The notes under the pieces are model-generated. The model worked only from the letters and a program-made list of their open reading frames with translations. It had not been told where the DNA came from and did not search any database. The position numbers and the translations under genes are program-made. 58,159 bases of DNA from a bacterium (GTDB lineage: Bacteria > Actinomycetota > Acidimicrobiia > Spongiisociales > Spongiisociaceae): positions 1-58,159 of the forward strand of contig JAPPGV010000079.1 in assembly GCA_028821235.1 (NCBI GenBank). Direction: 5' to 3'. Numbering within the stretch: the stretch's first letter is position 1; each line of letters begins with the position of its first letter. Shown here in pieces: positions 42,543 to 51,677 of this stretch.

Positions 42543-43280
42543 CTACCCGGCGGCCCACAGCGCCGCACCAACCATGCCGGCGTTGTTGCGCAGCGCGGCG
42601 GGCACCACCTCGGCCCGGGAACGCAGGCGGGGGCCGAACTTCTTGAAGCGCTTCGAGATACCCCCGCCGATCACCACCAGATCGGGAGAGAGGAGCCGGT
42701 CCAGGTGGGCCAGGTACTGGTTGAGCCGCTCCGTCCACTCATCGAGCGAGAGTCCCTGCGTCTTGCGCGCCCGGTTGGAGGCACGTTTCTCGATGGCCTC
42801 ACCGCCCAGCTCGAGGTGGCCCAGTTCGGTGTTGGGAACCAGCCGGCCGTCGTTCAGCAGGGCCGAGCCGATGCCGGTCCCCAGCGTGAGCACCAGGACC
42901 ACCCCCGACCGCCCGGCCGCCGCGCCGAACCGGGCCTCCGCCAGGCCCGCCGCGTCGGCGTCGTTGATCATCACCACCGGCCGCCCGCAGGCCTCCGAGA
43001 ACCGCGCTCCGGCATCGACTCCGATCCAGCCGGCGTCGAGGTTGGCGGCCGAATAGATCCGGTCCGCGATGACGATCCCGGGGAACGCGCATCCGACCGG
43101 ACCGGTCACGCCGGGGAAGGAGCCCACGATCTCGCGGAGGGTCCGCGACACCGGTTCGACCAGCGCGGGCTGCGGGGTGGGGATACGGCGCCGATCCGCC
43201 GTGAGCGCGCCGGACAGCACGTCGATCGGGGCGCCCTTAATGCCGCTCCCGCCGATGTCGATGCCGAGGTGAGTGCCCAC
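42543..43280 (-). CDS. ppgK: polyphosphate glucokinase (ROK family)
   Basis: A 245-residue ROK-family kinase. [12 protein letters not shown] near residue 6 is the phosphate-binding loop, [11 protein letters not shown] near 105 holds the catalytic Asp, [10 protein letters not shown] near 133 the second phosphate site, and [17 protein letters not shown] near 151 is specific to the polyphosphate glucokinase branch. These enzymes phosphorylate glucose with polyphosphate or ATP. The GTG start has a purine-rich ribosome site. It is convergent with hflX (eight bases between stops) and divergent from gnd, so both sugar-phosphate genes share one intergenic region. Confidence 0.9.
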   Translation of the reverse strand: MGTHLGIDIGGSGIKGAPIDVLSGALTADRRRIPTPQPALVEPVSRTLREIVGSFPGVTGPVGCAFPGIVIADRIYSAANLDAGWIGVDAGARFSEACGRPVVMINDADAAGLAEARFGAAAGRSGVVLVLTLGTGIGSALLNDGRLVPNTELGHLELGGEAIEKRASNRARKTQGLSLDEWTERLNQYLAHLDRLLSPDLVVIGGGISKRFKKFGPRLRSRAEVVPAALRNNAGMVGAALWAAG

Positions 43281-43443
43281 TCCCCCTAGGGTACGGCAGC
43301 GCCGAGGCGGGCCAGCAGGTCGCGGACCGGACGCTCGATCTCGCTTCCTGGCGGGTAAGGCCAGAACCGGATCGGCGGCGGCATCGGATCGGGCGGATAC
43401 GGAAAATGTCGGTAGATTCGGGCCTGCTTACCCGAGGGGAGAC

Positions 43444-44871
43444 GTGAGAACCGCTGACATCGGATTGATCGGGCTGGCCGTCATGGGCCAGAACCTGGTG
43501 CTGAACATGGCCGATCACGGGTACACCGTGGCCGTCTACAACCGGACCACTAGTCGAACAACCGAATTCGTCAACGGCCCGGCCGCCGGCGCCGCCGTGA
43601 TCGGGGCCGAGACCCTGGAGGAGTTTGTGGGGCGACTCACGAGGCCCCGCCGGGTGATGGTGATGGTCAAGGCCGGGCGGGCGGTGGACGCCGTCCTCGA
43701 GGGATTGGTCCCGCTGCTGGATGAGGGGGACATCGTCATCGACGGCGGCAACTCCCACTTCGAGGACTCGGCACGGCGGGTGAGCGATCTCCGGGAACGG
43801 GGGCTGTCGTTCGTGGGTGCGGGCGTATCCGGGGGCGAGGAGGGCGCCCGCAACGGCCCGTCCATCATGCCGGGCGGCTACGAGGCGGCCTGGCCGGAGG
43901 TGAAGGGCGTGCTCCAGGCCATCGCCGCCAAGGTGGCGGACGGGACACCGTGCTGCGACTGGGTGGGCCCGGACGGCTCGGGCCACTACACCAAGATGGT
44001 CCACAACGGCATCGAGTACGGGGACATGCAGGTTATCGCCGAGGCGTATCACCTCATGCGAGTGGTGCTGGGCATGACCTGCGAGGAGATGGCCGGGGTG
44101 TTCCGGACCTGGGGGCGGGGCCTGCTCGACTCCTACCTGGTCAACATCACCGCCGACATCCTCGGCCACACGGACGGGAACGGCGAGCCCACGCTCGATC
44201 GGATCCTGGACGCCGCCGGCCAGAAGGGGACGGGTAAGTGGGCGGTGATTTCCTCGCTCGACCTCGGCTACCCGTTGACCCTGGTGGCCGAGGCTGTGTA
44301 CGCCCGGGTGGTGTCCTCGCTGCGGGATCAGCGGTTCGAGGCGGCGGAACGGGTGGGCTCGGGGGTGAAACAGGCCGACGGATTGGGCGCCGACTTCGTC
44401 GACGACATCCACGACGCCCTGTACGCCTCGAAGATCGTGTCCTACGCCCAGGGCTTCATGCTGCTCGGCGCCGCCGCCTCCGAGTACGGCTGGAATCTCG
44501 ACTACGGAAGGATCGCCCAGCTCTGGCGCGAGGGATGCATCATCAAGGCGGCCTTCCTGGACGACATCACCGCCGCCTACCGGAGGCGGCCCGACCTGCC
44601 CAACCTCATCCTGGACCGCTTCTTCGCCGACGCGCTGGGCAAGGCCGAAGCCGGGTGGCGGCGCGTGGTCGCCACAGCCGTCCAGGTCGGGCTACCGGTT
44701 CCGGCATACGCCTCGGCCCTGGCGTTCTACGACTCCTACCGGTCGAAGCGACTTCCGGCCAACCTCATCCAGGCCCAGCGGGACTATTTCGGCGCTCATA
44801 CCTATGAACGGGTCGACCGCCCCCGCGGGGAGTTCTTCCACACCGACTGGACGCGGCCGGGCGCCCGGTAG
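43444..44871 (+). CDS. gnd: 6-phosphogluconate dehydrogenase, decarboxylating
   Basis: A 475-residue protein. The N-terminal NADP domain begins with IGLIGLAVMGQNLVLN near residue 6, and the catalytic region has GVSGGEEGARNGPSIMPGG near 128 and HYTKMVHNGIEYGDMQ near 181 (catalytic Lys). C-terminal LPANLIQAQRDYFGAHTYER is typical of the long (decarboxylating, dimeric) Gnd. It performs the oxidative decarboxylation step of the pentose phosphate pathway. GTG 43444 is used, with GGGGAG just upstream. The frame is open upstream, but overlaps the ppgK start. Confidence 0.92.
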   Translation: MRTADIGLIGLAVMGQNLVLNMADHGYTVAVYNRTTSRTTEFVNGPAAGAAVIGAETLEEFVGRLTRPRRVMVMVKAGRAVDAVLEGLVPLLDEGDIVIDGGNSHFEDSARRVSDLRERGLSFVGAGVSGGEEGARNGPSIMPGGYEAAWPEVKGVLQAIAAKVADGTPCCDWVGPDGSGHYTKMVHNGIEYGDMQVIAEAYHLMRVVLGMTCEEMAGVFRTWGRGLLDSYLVNITADILGHTDGNGEPTLDRILDAAGQKGTGKWAVISSLDLGYPLTLVAEAVYARVVSSLRDQRFEAAERVGSGVKQADGLGADFVDDIHDALYASKIVSYAQGFMLLGAAASEYGWNLDYGRIAQLWREGCIIKAAFLDDITAAYRRRPDLPNLILDRFFADALGKAEAGWRRVVATAVQVGLPVPAYASALAFYDSYRSKRLPANLIQAQRDYFGAHTYERVDRPRGEFFHTDWTRPGAR

Positions 44872-44938
44872 CACGAGACGCGGATCGGTCCAGGGCTCGG
44901 CTTCGGCCATCCGGCCGGGCGTCAAAGGGGAATCGCCG

Positions 44939-45958
44939 CTAGCCGGCCGCCACCAGGCCGATCTCCAGGAGGGTGGTTCTCTCCTCGGGTGTGACCACCG
45001 CTGAGAGCGCACTTCCGGCAGGGATCAGAGTGGTGCCTCCGGCGGGGACCCCGGTGAGCGGAGCCTTCCCGTTCCCGACGGAGACCGATCCGCCGGTGAC
45101 CATCAGGATCCGCAACTCCGGCTCCCGGACGAGCGCCGCTCGGTCCCCTGCAGCGAGGCAATGTTCCCTGATCCAGTAGTGAGGCGTGGTTACCAGGATG
45201 CGGCTCCCGGCACTGTCCGCCGCCGGGGTCGAGGGGACCGGCCGGTGCCCGGGGACCAACGCCCCGAGGGCGTCCTCGACATGGAGCAGACGCTCGGGAC
45301 GCCGGTACTCCTCCGTCCAGTCGTAGAGGCGGAAGGTCGTATCCGACGGGGTCTGGACCTCGGCAACGGTTACGCCGGCGCCGAGGGCGTGCACCGTCCC
45401 GGCCGGAAGATGGTGGAAGTCCCCCCGTTTCACGAAGATTCTCTGCAGGAGCCCGGCCAAAGCGGGCGTTCCCGCTGCCGCCCGGACGTCATCCAACGTG
45501 ACTCCGGTACGCAAGCCCTTGAAGATGGCGGCCCCGGGTTCGGCGTCAATCACGTACCAGGACTCTGTCTTCGAGAACCATTCACGGCGCCGGCCGGCGT
45601 ACTTCTCGTCGGGATGGACCTGGATCGAGAGGTGTTCGGCGGTATCGAGCAGCTTGAGCAGGAGGGGGAAGTCGCCTGCGGAGGTGGGCGAGGCGGAGCC
45701 CAGCAGCTCGGACCCCGACTCCGCGATCAGCCGCCGTAGGCTCTTGCCGCGATGGGGGCCGCTCGCCACCAACGTCCGGCCTGTGGCGGATGCCACCAGG
45801 GCATCGTCGGGCAGGTCGGCCACCTCCCAGGACTCCCCGTAGGTGGTGCCGGCGGGCAGATGACGCGGCAGGGGCTTGCCGAGCCCTGCCAGCCGGCGCC
45901 CGCCCCACGGCTTGGGGACGAGGATGGGCTCGAGAGCGAGCAGACCACTCCCCTTCAC
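44939..45958 (-). CDS. manA: mannose-6-phosphate isomerase, class I
   Basis: A 339-residue type I phosphomannose isomerase of the short (Bacillus-like) form. Zinc ligands are visible in LSIQVHPDEKYA near residue 110 and in FHHLPAGTVHALGAG near 180, and the ESWEVADL block lies near 43. It interconverts mannose 6-phosphate and fructose 6-phosphate. It is convergent with gnd (67 bases between stops) and starts with GTG. The function matches the sugar-phosphate theme of the two genes before it. Confidence 0.88.
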   Translation of the reverse strand: MKGSGLLALEPILVPKPWGGRRLAGLGKPLPRHLPAGTTYGESWEVADLPDDALVASATGRTLVASGPHRGKSLRRLIAESGSELLGSASPTSAGDFPLLLKLLDTAEHLSIQVHPDEKYAGRRREWFSKTESWYVIDAEPGAAIFKGLRTGVTLDDVRAAAGTPALAGLLQRIFVKRGDFHHLPAGTVHALGAGVTVAEVQTPSDTTFRLYDWTEEYRRPERLLHVEDALGALVPGHRPVPSTPAADSAGSRILVTTPHYWIREHCLAAGDRAALVREPELRILMVTGGSVSVGNGKAPLTGVPAGGTTLIPAGSALSAVVTPEERTTLLEIGLVAAG

Positions 45959-46101
45959 CGCCGACCACCGGAGAACGGGGCGGCCGCTGCGTCGGGCACG
46001 ATCTCGGTGCTGCTTAACATGGCGGCGATGCCGGGCTGGTACATGGATCGGATCGTATCGAGTTCGGGCATCTCCCTCCCGGATTCCCGAGCCATGGAGT
46101 C

Positions 46102-48654
46102 ATGATGACCGAACCCTCCTACCGGTTGCCCCGCCGAGTGGTCCCCCGCCACTACCGATTGCGGATGGAGCCCGACCTCGATACCGCCACCTTCGCCGGG
46201 TCCGAGGTGGTGACCCTGGACGTGGTCGAGGCTACCGATCATGTGGTGCTCAACGCCGCCGAGCTGCAGATCGATCAGGCTCGATTCGTCCGTGGAGACG
46301 CCCGCGCCGAGGCCGAGGTCGAGTACGACGACGAACGGCAGCGGGCCACCCTCCGGGTCTCCGAGCCGCTATCGGCCGGCCGATGGGAGCTCCGCTGCCG
46401 GTTCACGGGCATCCTGAACGATCAGCTCCGGGGCTTCTACCGGTCCACGTTCGACGATGAGGAGGGAAACGAACAGGTCATAGCCACCACCCAGTTCGAG
46501 GCCACCGATGCCCGCCGCGCCTTCCCGTGCTGGGACGAGCCGGACTTCAAGGCCTCCTTCGGGGTCACCCTGGTGGTGCCGGAGGACCTGATGGCGGTCT
46601 CGAACGGCGCCGAGGTCGAGCGGGCGCCCCTCGGCGACGGCCGGGTGGCGATCACCTTCGCCGACACCATCGTGATGTCTACGTATCTGGTGGCCTTCGT
46701 GGTGGGTCCCTTCGAGGCAACCGCGCTGATCGATGTGAACGGGGTGCCGCTCCGTATCGTGGCGCCCAGGGGCAAGATGCGCCTGACCGGGTACGCGCTG
46801 GAGTGCAGCCGGTTCTGCCTCGACTACCTGGCCACCTACTACGGCATCCCGTACCCGGGCGACAAGGTGGACATGGTGGCAATCCCCGACTTCGCCTTCG
46901 GCGCCATGGAGAACCTGGGATGCATCACCTACCGGGAATCGGTCCTACTGGTCGACGAGGAGATAGCCACCTCGGCGGAGAAGATGCGGATCCTGGACGT
47001 GATCGGGCACGAACTGGCCCACATGTGGTTCGGGGATCTGGTCACGATGAAGTGGTGGAACGGCATCTGGCTCAACGAGGCCTTCGCCACGTTCATGGAG
47101 ATGAAGGCCGTCGATGCCTTCCGTCCCGAGTGGAAGCGCTGGCTGGAGTTCGCGGCGGCCGAGCGTCCCTGGGCGTTCAAGACCGACGAGCTGGCCGGAA
47201 CGAGGCCGGTGGAGTTCGAGGTGCGTTCTCCCGCCCAGGCGGAGGGGATGTTCGACGGCATCACCTACGGCAAGGGCTCGGCCGTGCTCCGGATGATGGA
47301 GCAGTACCTGGGCGAGGAGCCGTTCCGAGCCGGGGTCGAGAACTACCTGCGCCGCCACGCCTACGGCAACACCGAGACGAGCGACCTGTGGGAGAGCCTG
47401 GACGAGTCCTCGGGTCGCCCGGTGGGCGAGATCATGGACACCTGGATACTCCAGGGCGGTTACCCGCAGTTGACCGTCGGGATCACCGATGGCGGCATCT
47501 CCCTGGAGCAGAGCCGCTTCCTGCTGATCCCCGATCCTGCCGATACCCGCACGTGGAAGGTTCCGGTCCGGCTACGAGGGATGGCGGGCGGACACCCGTT
47601 CGAGACCAGCGTCCTGGTGGAAGGATCGCGGATCACGGTCCCGCTGGGCGGACCGGTTGATTGGGTGATCGCCAACGCCGGCGGGCACGGGTTCTACCGG
47701 TCGCGATACGAGGAGCCGTTGCTGGAAGCGCTCGTCGGCCGGCTCCACCTGCTGGATCCGGTGGAGAGGTTCGTGCTGGTGGACGACGCCTGGACCTTCG
47801 TCGAGTCCGGACGATCCGGAGTGTCCCGTTTCGTGAGCCTGGCCTCTGCCTTCGGGGACGAGCGCGAACAGGCGGTCTGGGGAGCCTTGCTGGGCGCCAT
47901 CGGCGCCATCGGGCACCATCTGGTCACTGACGGCGCCCGGCCCCGCTACGAAGGGTGGGTGGCCGGGCTCCTCGCCCCTCTGGCCGATCGGCTGGGATGG
48001 GCACCCGCCGACGAGGAGACCGACCTGGAGCGCCGCCTCCGCGGGCGGGTGATCGACGCACTGGGCCGGCTGGCCAACCTCCCCGAGGTGGTCGAGCAGG
48101 CCCGGAGCGTCTACGAGCAGCGGCTTGCCGACGCCACTTCGGTGGATCCCGAGGTGGCGGGGGCCGTCATCTCGGTCTGCGCGGCGCACGGGGACGCCGA
48201 CACCTACGAGAGGTTCCTCGACCGGTACCGGACCGTGCGCAACCCCCAGGAGTCCCTCAAGCACCTGCGGGCGCTGGCTTCGTTCGATGACGAGGACGCC
48301 GTGGATCGCACCTTCGAGCTCATCACGGACCGCACCGTCCGCAGCCAGGACACCAGCTGGGTGCTGGCCCGGATGCTGGCCAACCGGGTCACCGGTCGCT
48401 ATGCCTGGTCGAGGTTCAAGGATCGCTGGCATGGCATCCTCGAGATCGCCCCGCCGATGACCCAGTCCCGAATGGCGGACGGCTTCCCGGCCCTATCCCA
48501 TCCCGAGGTGGCCGCCGACGTGGCGGCCTTCCTGGCCGAGAACCCTCTCCCCCATGCCGCCAAGGCCGTGGAGCAGAAGCTGGAGCGCCTGTCGGCCCTG
48601 GTGAAGATGAGGGAGCGCGAGACGGGCGCGATGGCCGGGGCTCTTCCGGAGTAA
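46102..48654 (+). CDS. M1 family aminopeptidase (PepN-like)
   Basis: An 850-residue gluzincin aminopeptidase. It has the GAMEN substrate motif in FGAMENLGCITYRES near residue 272, zinc site HELAHMWFGDLVTMKWWNGI near 303 with the third ligand in LNEAFA, and the ERAP1-like C-terminal helical domain (after ~residue 530). It trims N-terminal residues from peptides. GGAG lies five bases ahead of ATG 46105 and two ahead of ATG 46102; the second ATG may be the true start. The selenoprotein gene follows at 33 bases. Confidence 0.9.
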   Translation: MMTEPSYRLPRRVVPRHYRLRMEPDLDTATFAGSEVVTLDVVEATDHVVLNAAELQIDQARFVRGDARAEAEVEYDDERQRATLRVSEPLSAGRWELRCRFTGILNDQLRGFYRSTFDDEEGNEQVIATTQFEATDARRAFPCWDEPDFKASFGVTLVVPEDLMAVSNGAEVERAPLGDGRVAITFADTIVMSTYLVAFVVGPFEATALIDVNGVPLRIVAPRGKMRLTGYALECSRFCLDYLATYYGIPYPGDKVDMVAIPDFAFGAMENLGCITYRESVLLVDEEIATSAEKMRILDVIGHELAHMWFGDLVTMKWWNGIWLNEAFATFMEMKAVDAFRPEWKRWLEFAAAERPWAFKTDELAGTRPVEFEVRSPAQAEGMFDGITYGKGSAVLRMMEQYLGEEPFRAGVENYLRRHAYGNTETSDLWESLDESSGRPVGEIMDTWILQGGYPQLTVGITDGGISLEQSRFLLIPDPADTRTWKVPVRLRGMAGGHPFETSVLVEGSRITVPLGGPVDWVIANAGGHGFYRSRYEEPLLEALVGRLHLLDPVERFVLVDDAWTFVESGRSGVSRFVSLASAFGDEREQAVWGALLGAIGAIGHHLVTDGARPRYEGWVAGLLAPLADRLGWAPADEETDLERRLRGRVIDALGRLANLPEVVEQARSVYEQRLADATSVDPEVAGAVISVCAAHGDADTYERFLDRYRTVRNPQESLKHLRALASFDDEDAVDRTFELITDRTVRSQDTSWVLARMLANRVTGRYAWSRFKDRWHGILEIAPPMTQSRMADGFPALSHPEVAADVAAFLAENPLPHAAKAVEQKLERLSALVKMRERETGAMAGALPE

Positions 48655-48687
48655 CGTCAGGACCGACACAGGGAGAGGAAACAGGCT

Positions 48688-49323
48688 ATGGATATTTCAT
48701 TCTGGGTTGACCCGCTCTGACCGTGGTGCTGGGTGACGGCCCGGTGGGTCGTCGACGAGGTAACTCCGGACAGGGACGTGCGGGTGGAGTGGGAACCGAT
48801 CAGCCTGATGTTCAAGAACGCTCCGGAACCGGGCTCCGACCGGCACCGGACGACCTCCCGGACGCACGGCATGTTGCGAGTGATGGAGTCGGTGAGAACC
48901 GAGTTGGGCAACGAGGGCGTGTTCCGCGCCTACTGGGCGTTCGGCACCCACATCCACAACGACGAGAACCTGTTCGACTTCGACGTGGCCGAGGCGTTGG
49001 CGGCCATCGGCATCGACCGCGGCCATGCCCGGGCCTTCGGTGACGGCTCGTGGGACGGGGAGATCCGCCGCCGCATGGATGCCGGGCTCGCGCTGGTGGG
49101 CGATGACGTGGGCACTCCGATCATCGCCATGGAGGATGCCCGGGGTGACCGGGTCGGGATGTTCGGCCCCGTGATCACCCGGGTGCCGGACCGCAACGAC
49201 TCTTTGCGGCTCTGGGACGGTCTGGTTGCCGTCACTGCCGTACCAGGCTTCTGGGAGCTGAAACGGACCCGCACCGAAAACCCCGAGTTCGGCGACCGGC
49301 CGGCCGGCGTTCCACCCCTCTAG
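48688..49323 (+). CDS. selenoprotein of the DsbA/Rv2466c family, Sec in the UPWC active site
   Basis: A 211-residue protein read through an in-frame TGA at 48718-48720 (codon 11). Before it the frame codes for MDISFWVDPL, after it for PWCWVTARW, giving DPL-U-P-W-C-W. Members of the mycothiol-dependent reductase family (Rv2466c) have FDPLCPWCW at the same place, and the C-terminus here also matches (VGDDVGTPII near residue 150, FWELKRTRTE near 193). Sec therefore replaces the first active-site Cys. A hairpin at 48734-48754 with GGU in the apical loop, 22 bases after the UGA, fits a bacterial SECIS. tRNA-Sec is encoded at 40684-40775. If UGA were a stop, the remaining ORF from GTG 48733 would lack the whole active site. 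Confidence 0.85.
48734..48754 (+). promoter_or_regulatory. bacterial SECIS-like hairpin behind the UGA codon
   Basis: Nine pairs form between 48734-48742 (UGACGGCCC) and 48746-48754 (GGGUCGUCG), including one U-G and one G-U pair, with a three-base loop GGU at 48743-48745. Bacterial SECIS elements lie immediately 3' of the UGA within the coding region and carry a G, usually GGU, in the apical loop at 16-37 bases from the UGA. Position and loop meet both rules. Binding by SelB is inferred. Confidence 0.65.
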
Positions 49324-49340
49324 GCAGCCGGAGAGAAGAC

Positions 49341-50135
49341 ATGAGCCATCCCGTCAGGATCTCGGTGCAGATCCGCCCCCAACACGGCGACTACCGGGAC
49401 ATCAGGGCGGCCGCCGTCCGGGCCGAGGAGATGGGCGTGGACATGGTGTTCAACTGGGACCACTTCTTCCCTCTGTACGGGGATCCGGACGGCAAGCACT
49501 TCGAGTGCTGGACCATGCTCGCCTCGTTCGCCGAGGTGACCGAGCGGGTCGAGATCGGCGCCCTGGTCACCTGCTACTCCTACCGCAATGCCCACCTGCT
49601 GGCCGACATGGCCCGCACCGTGGACCACATCAGCGAGGGTCGCCTCGTCCTGGGCCTCGGCGCAGGATGGTGCGAGAAGGACTACAGCGAATACGAGTAC
49701 CCGTTCGGCACCGGCGGGACCCGGCTCCGGGACTTCGAATCCGGTCTGTACCGCATCACCAAGCGCCTCCGGCTCCTCAACCCTCCCCCGGTGCGGGATA
49801 TTCCCATGCTGATCGGCGGCATGGGCGAGAAGCACACCCTGCGGCTCGCAGGTCGTTACGCCGACATCTGGCACGGCTTCGGCGGTCCCGAGACGCTCAC
49901 CCGCAAGAACCGAATCCTTGACAAGTGGTGCCGCGAGGCAGGACGTGACCCGGCCGAGGTGGAGCGGGCGATCGAGGTCGAGGATCCGCGGGACATCCAC
50001 CGCGCCGACGGACTCCTGGCGGCCGGGGCCACCCTGATAACGCTGTCGATCAACGGCCCCCGCTACGACCTGTCGGCAGTCCCCGACTGGCTTGACTGGC
50101 GGGACACTTGCAACGCCGCCCGACAAGGGGGTTGA
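49341..50135 (+). CDS. LLM class (F420-type) flavin-dependent oxidoreductase
   Basis: A 264-residue luciferase-like monooxygenase-fold protein. The N-terminus RISVQIRPQHGDYRDI, NWDHFFPLYGD near residue 37, the GLGAGWCEKDYSEYEYPF block near 109 and PMLIGGMGEKHTLRLAGRYADIW near 155 are typical of actinobacterial F420-dependent enzymes. Substrate unknown. It starts 18 bases after the selenoprotein stop with a good ribosome site (GGAGAG), so the two redox proteins are probably cotranscribed. Confidence 0.85.
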   Translation: MSHPVRISVQIRPQHGDYRDIRAAAVRAEEMGVDMVFNWDHFFPLYGDPDGKHFECWTMLASFAEVTERVEIGALVTCYSYRNAHLLADMARTVDHISEGRLVLGLGAGWCEKDYSEYEYPFGTGGTRLRDFESGLYRITKRLRLLNPPPVRDIPMLIGGMGEKHTLRLAGRYADIWHGFGGPETLTRKNRILDKWCREAGRDPAEVERAIEVEDPRDIHRADGLLAAGATLITLSINGPRYDLSAVPDWLDWRDTCNAARQGG

Positions 50136-50149
50136 AACCGCCGGCATCC

Positions 50150-50345
50150 CGCCGCATACTGCCCGGCAGTCACAAACACCACCGGGCTCTCGCTTTTCGA
50201 CGTCGGAGGGACCGGATCAGGGATCAGTCGGGAGCGACCCAGTACGGGGATGGCGGGTCGCGCTCGGACCGAAGGAGGTGGTGGCTGGGGGCCGGGCCCG
50301 CCGGGTGGGGTGTGTTCCGGCGATTTTCGCGTTCTCCGCGGTTGG
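50150..50345 (-). repeat. intergenic repeat element, copy 4 (diverged, inverted)
   Basis: Read on the minus strand, this region carries GAGAACGCGAAAATCGC, a C-rich stretch, CCACCACCTCC and further on TGGTGTTTGTGACTG, in the order seen in the copies at 10310, 13021 and 19910. Similarity is weaker than among the other copies, so the assignment is tentative. It fills the gap between the convergent LLM and thiolase genes. Confidence 0.4.
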
Positions 50346-50376
50346 GGGTAGGGGTAACGGTAAGTCCAATGCCCTT

Positions 50377-51585
50377 CTACGCCCGCTCGACGACGAGAGC
50401 GATTCCCTGGCCGACTCCTATGCACATCGTTGCCAGGCCATAGCGCCCCCGGCGGCGGGCCAGTTCGTGCACCAGGGTCGTGACGATGCGCGCGCCCGAG
50501 CACCCGAGCGGGTGGCCCAGGGCTATGGCCCCGCCGTTGACGTTGATCCGGTCCGGATCCAGGCCCAACTCATCGCGGCAGGCCACGGCCTGGGCGGCGA
50601 AGGCTTCGTTCAGTTCCACCAGGTCGAGGTCGGACACGTTAAGGCCGGCTCGCGCCAGCGCCATGCGGGAGGCCGGAACCGGGCCGATCCCCATCACGTC
50701 CGGGTGCACCCCGGCCGCCGCCGACGACACCAGGCGGGCCATCGGGGCCAGCCCGGTCCGCTCCAGCCCGGCGGCCGTTGCGAGGATCAGGCCGGCGGCC
50801 CCGTCGTTCATCGGGGATGAATTGCCGGCTGTGACCGTGCCTCCCTCGACGAAGACGGGCCGGAGCCTGGCCAGGGCTTCCAGGGAGGTATCCGGTCTCG
50901 GGCCCTCATCATGTTCGATCAGCGCCATAGTTCGCCCCTTGGGCCCGGCGGGCGCCTCGATGGGAACGATCTCGGCGTCGAAAAGGCCCGACTCCTGTGC
51001 GGCGACCGCCCTCCGGTGGCTGGTCAGCGAGAAGCTGTCCTGTTGGTGGCGGGTGACGCCGTAGGCCGAGGCCACCGTCTCGGCGGTCTCGCCCAGGCTG
51101 AGCGGCGGGTAGGCGGCCTGCATCCGGCGGTTGATCAGCCGCCATCCCAGTACGGTGTCGACCATCTGCGGGGCTCCCACCCCGTAGGCCCGCTCCGGCT
51201 TGGTCACCACGAAGGGCGCCCGGCTCATCGACTCGGAGCCCCCTGCGATCATCACATCTCCCCATCCCGCCATGAGCGAGTGGGAGGCGGTAATCACCGC
51301 CTGAAGGCTCGAACCGCACAGCCGGTTCACGGTCTGGCCGGGCGTCTCGATACCGAGGCCGCCCAGGAGCGCCGCCATCCGGCCAACGTTGCGGTTGTCC
51401 TCTCCGGCCTGGTTGGCCGCGCCCCAGACCACGTCCCCGACCATCTCGGGGGTAAGGCCCGGGTTACGCTCCAAGAGCGAGCGGATCACGTGGGCGGCCA
51501 GATCGTCGGGCCGGACTGCAGCCAGTTGACCACCCAGGCGACCCATCGGGGTCCGGCAGGCGTCAACTATGAAAACATCCGGCAT
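50377..51585 (-). CDS. acetyl-CoA acyltransferase (thiolase)
   Basis: A 402-residue thiolase. The nucleophilic Cys lies in VNRLCGSSLQAV near residue 90, ELNEAFAAQ near 343, His in GGAIALGHPLGCSGAR near 359, and the second Cys in TMCIGVGQG near 388. Both active-site cysteines and the histidine are present. The sequence is of the degradative type (FadA/PcaF-like). It could close beta-oxidation or a beta-ketoadipate-type pathway; no partner gene is adjacent. Convergent with the LLM gene. Confidence 0.9.
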   Translation of the reverse strand: MPDVFIVDACRTPMGRLGGQLAAVRPDDLAAHVIRSLLERNPGLTPEMVGDVVWGAANQAGEDNRNVGRMAALLGGLGIETPGQTVNRLCGSSLQAVITASHSLMAGWGDVMIAGGSESMSRAPFVVTKPERAYGVGAPQMVDTVLGWRLINRRMQAAYPPLSLGETAETVASAYGVTRHQQDSFSLTSHRRAVAAQESGLFDAEIVPIEAPAGPKGRTMALIEHDEGPRPDTSLEALARLRPVFVEGGTVTAGNSSPMNDGAAGLILATAAGLERTGLAPMARLVSSAAAGVHPDVMGIGPVPASRMALARAGLNVSDLDLVELNEAFAAQAVACRDELGLDPDRINVNGGAIALGHPLGCSGARIVTTLVHELARRRGRYGLATMCIGVGQGIALVVERA

Positions 51586-51677
51586 GATCGTTCCCGGTGA
51601 ACTGCGGGCTCGCTCCGATGGCGAGGCTTCAGGTCACCATACGGTAGTGGTGCTTCCCGGCTCGGTAGGCTCTGCCG

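Noticed and set aside
48733-49323. Shorter coding region starting at GTG after the TGA
   Set aside because: It would lack the conserved N-terminal strand and active site. The upstream codons match the family exactly, so the Sec reading explains the sequence better.
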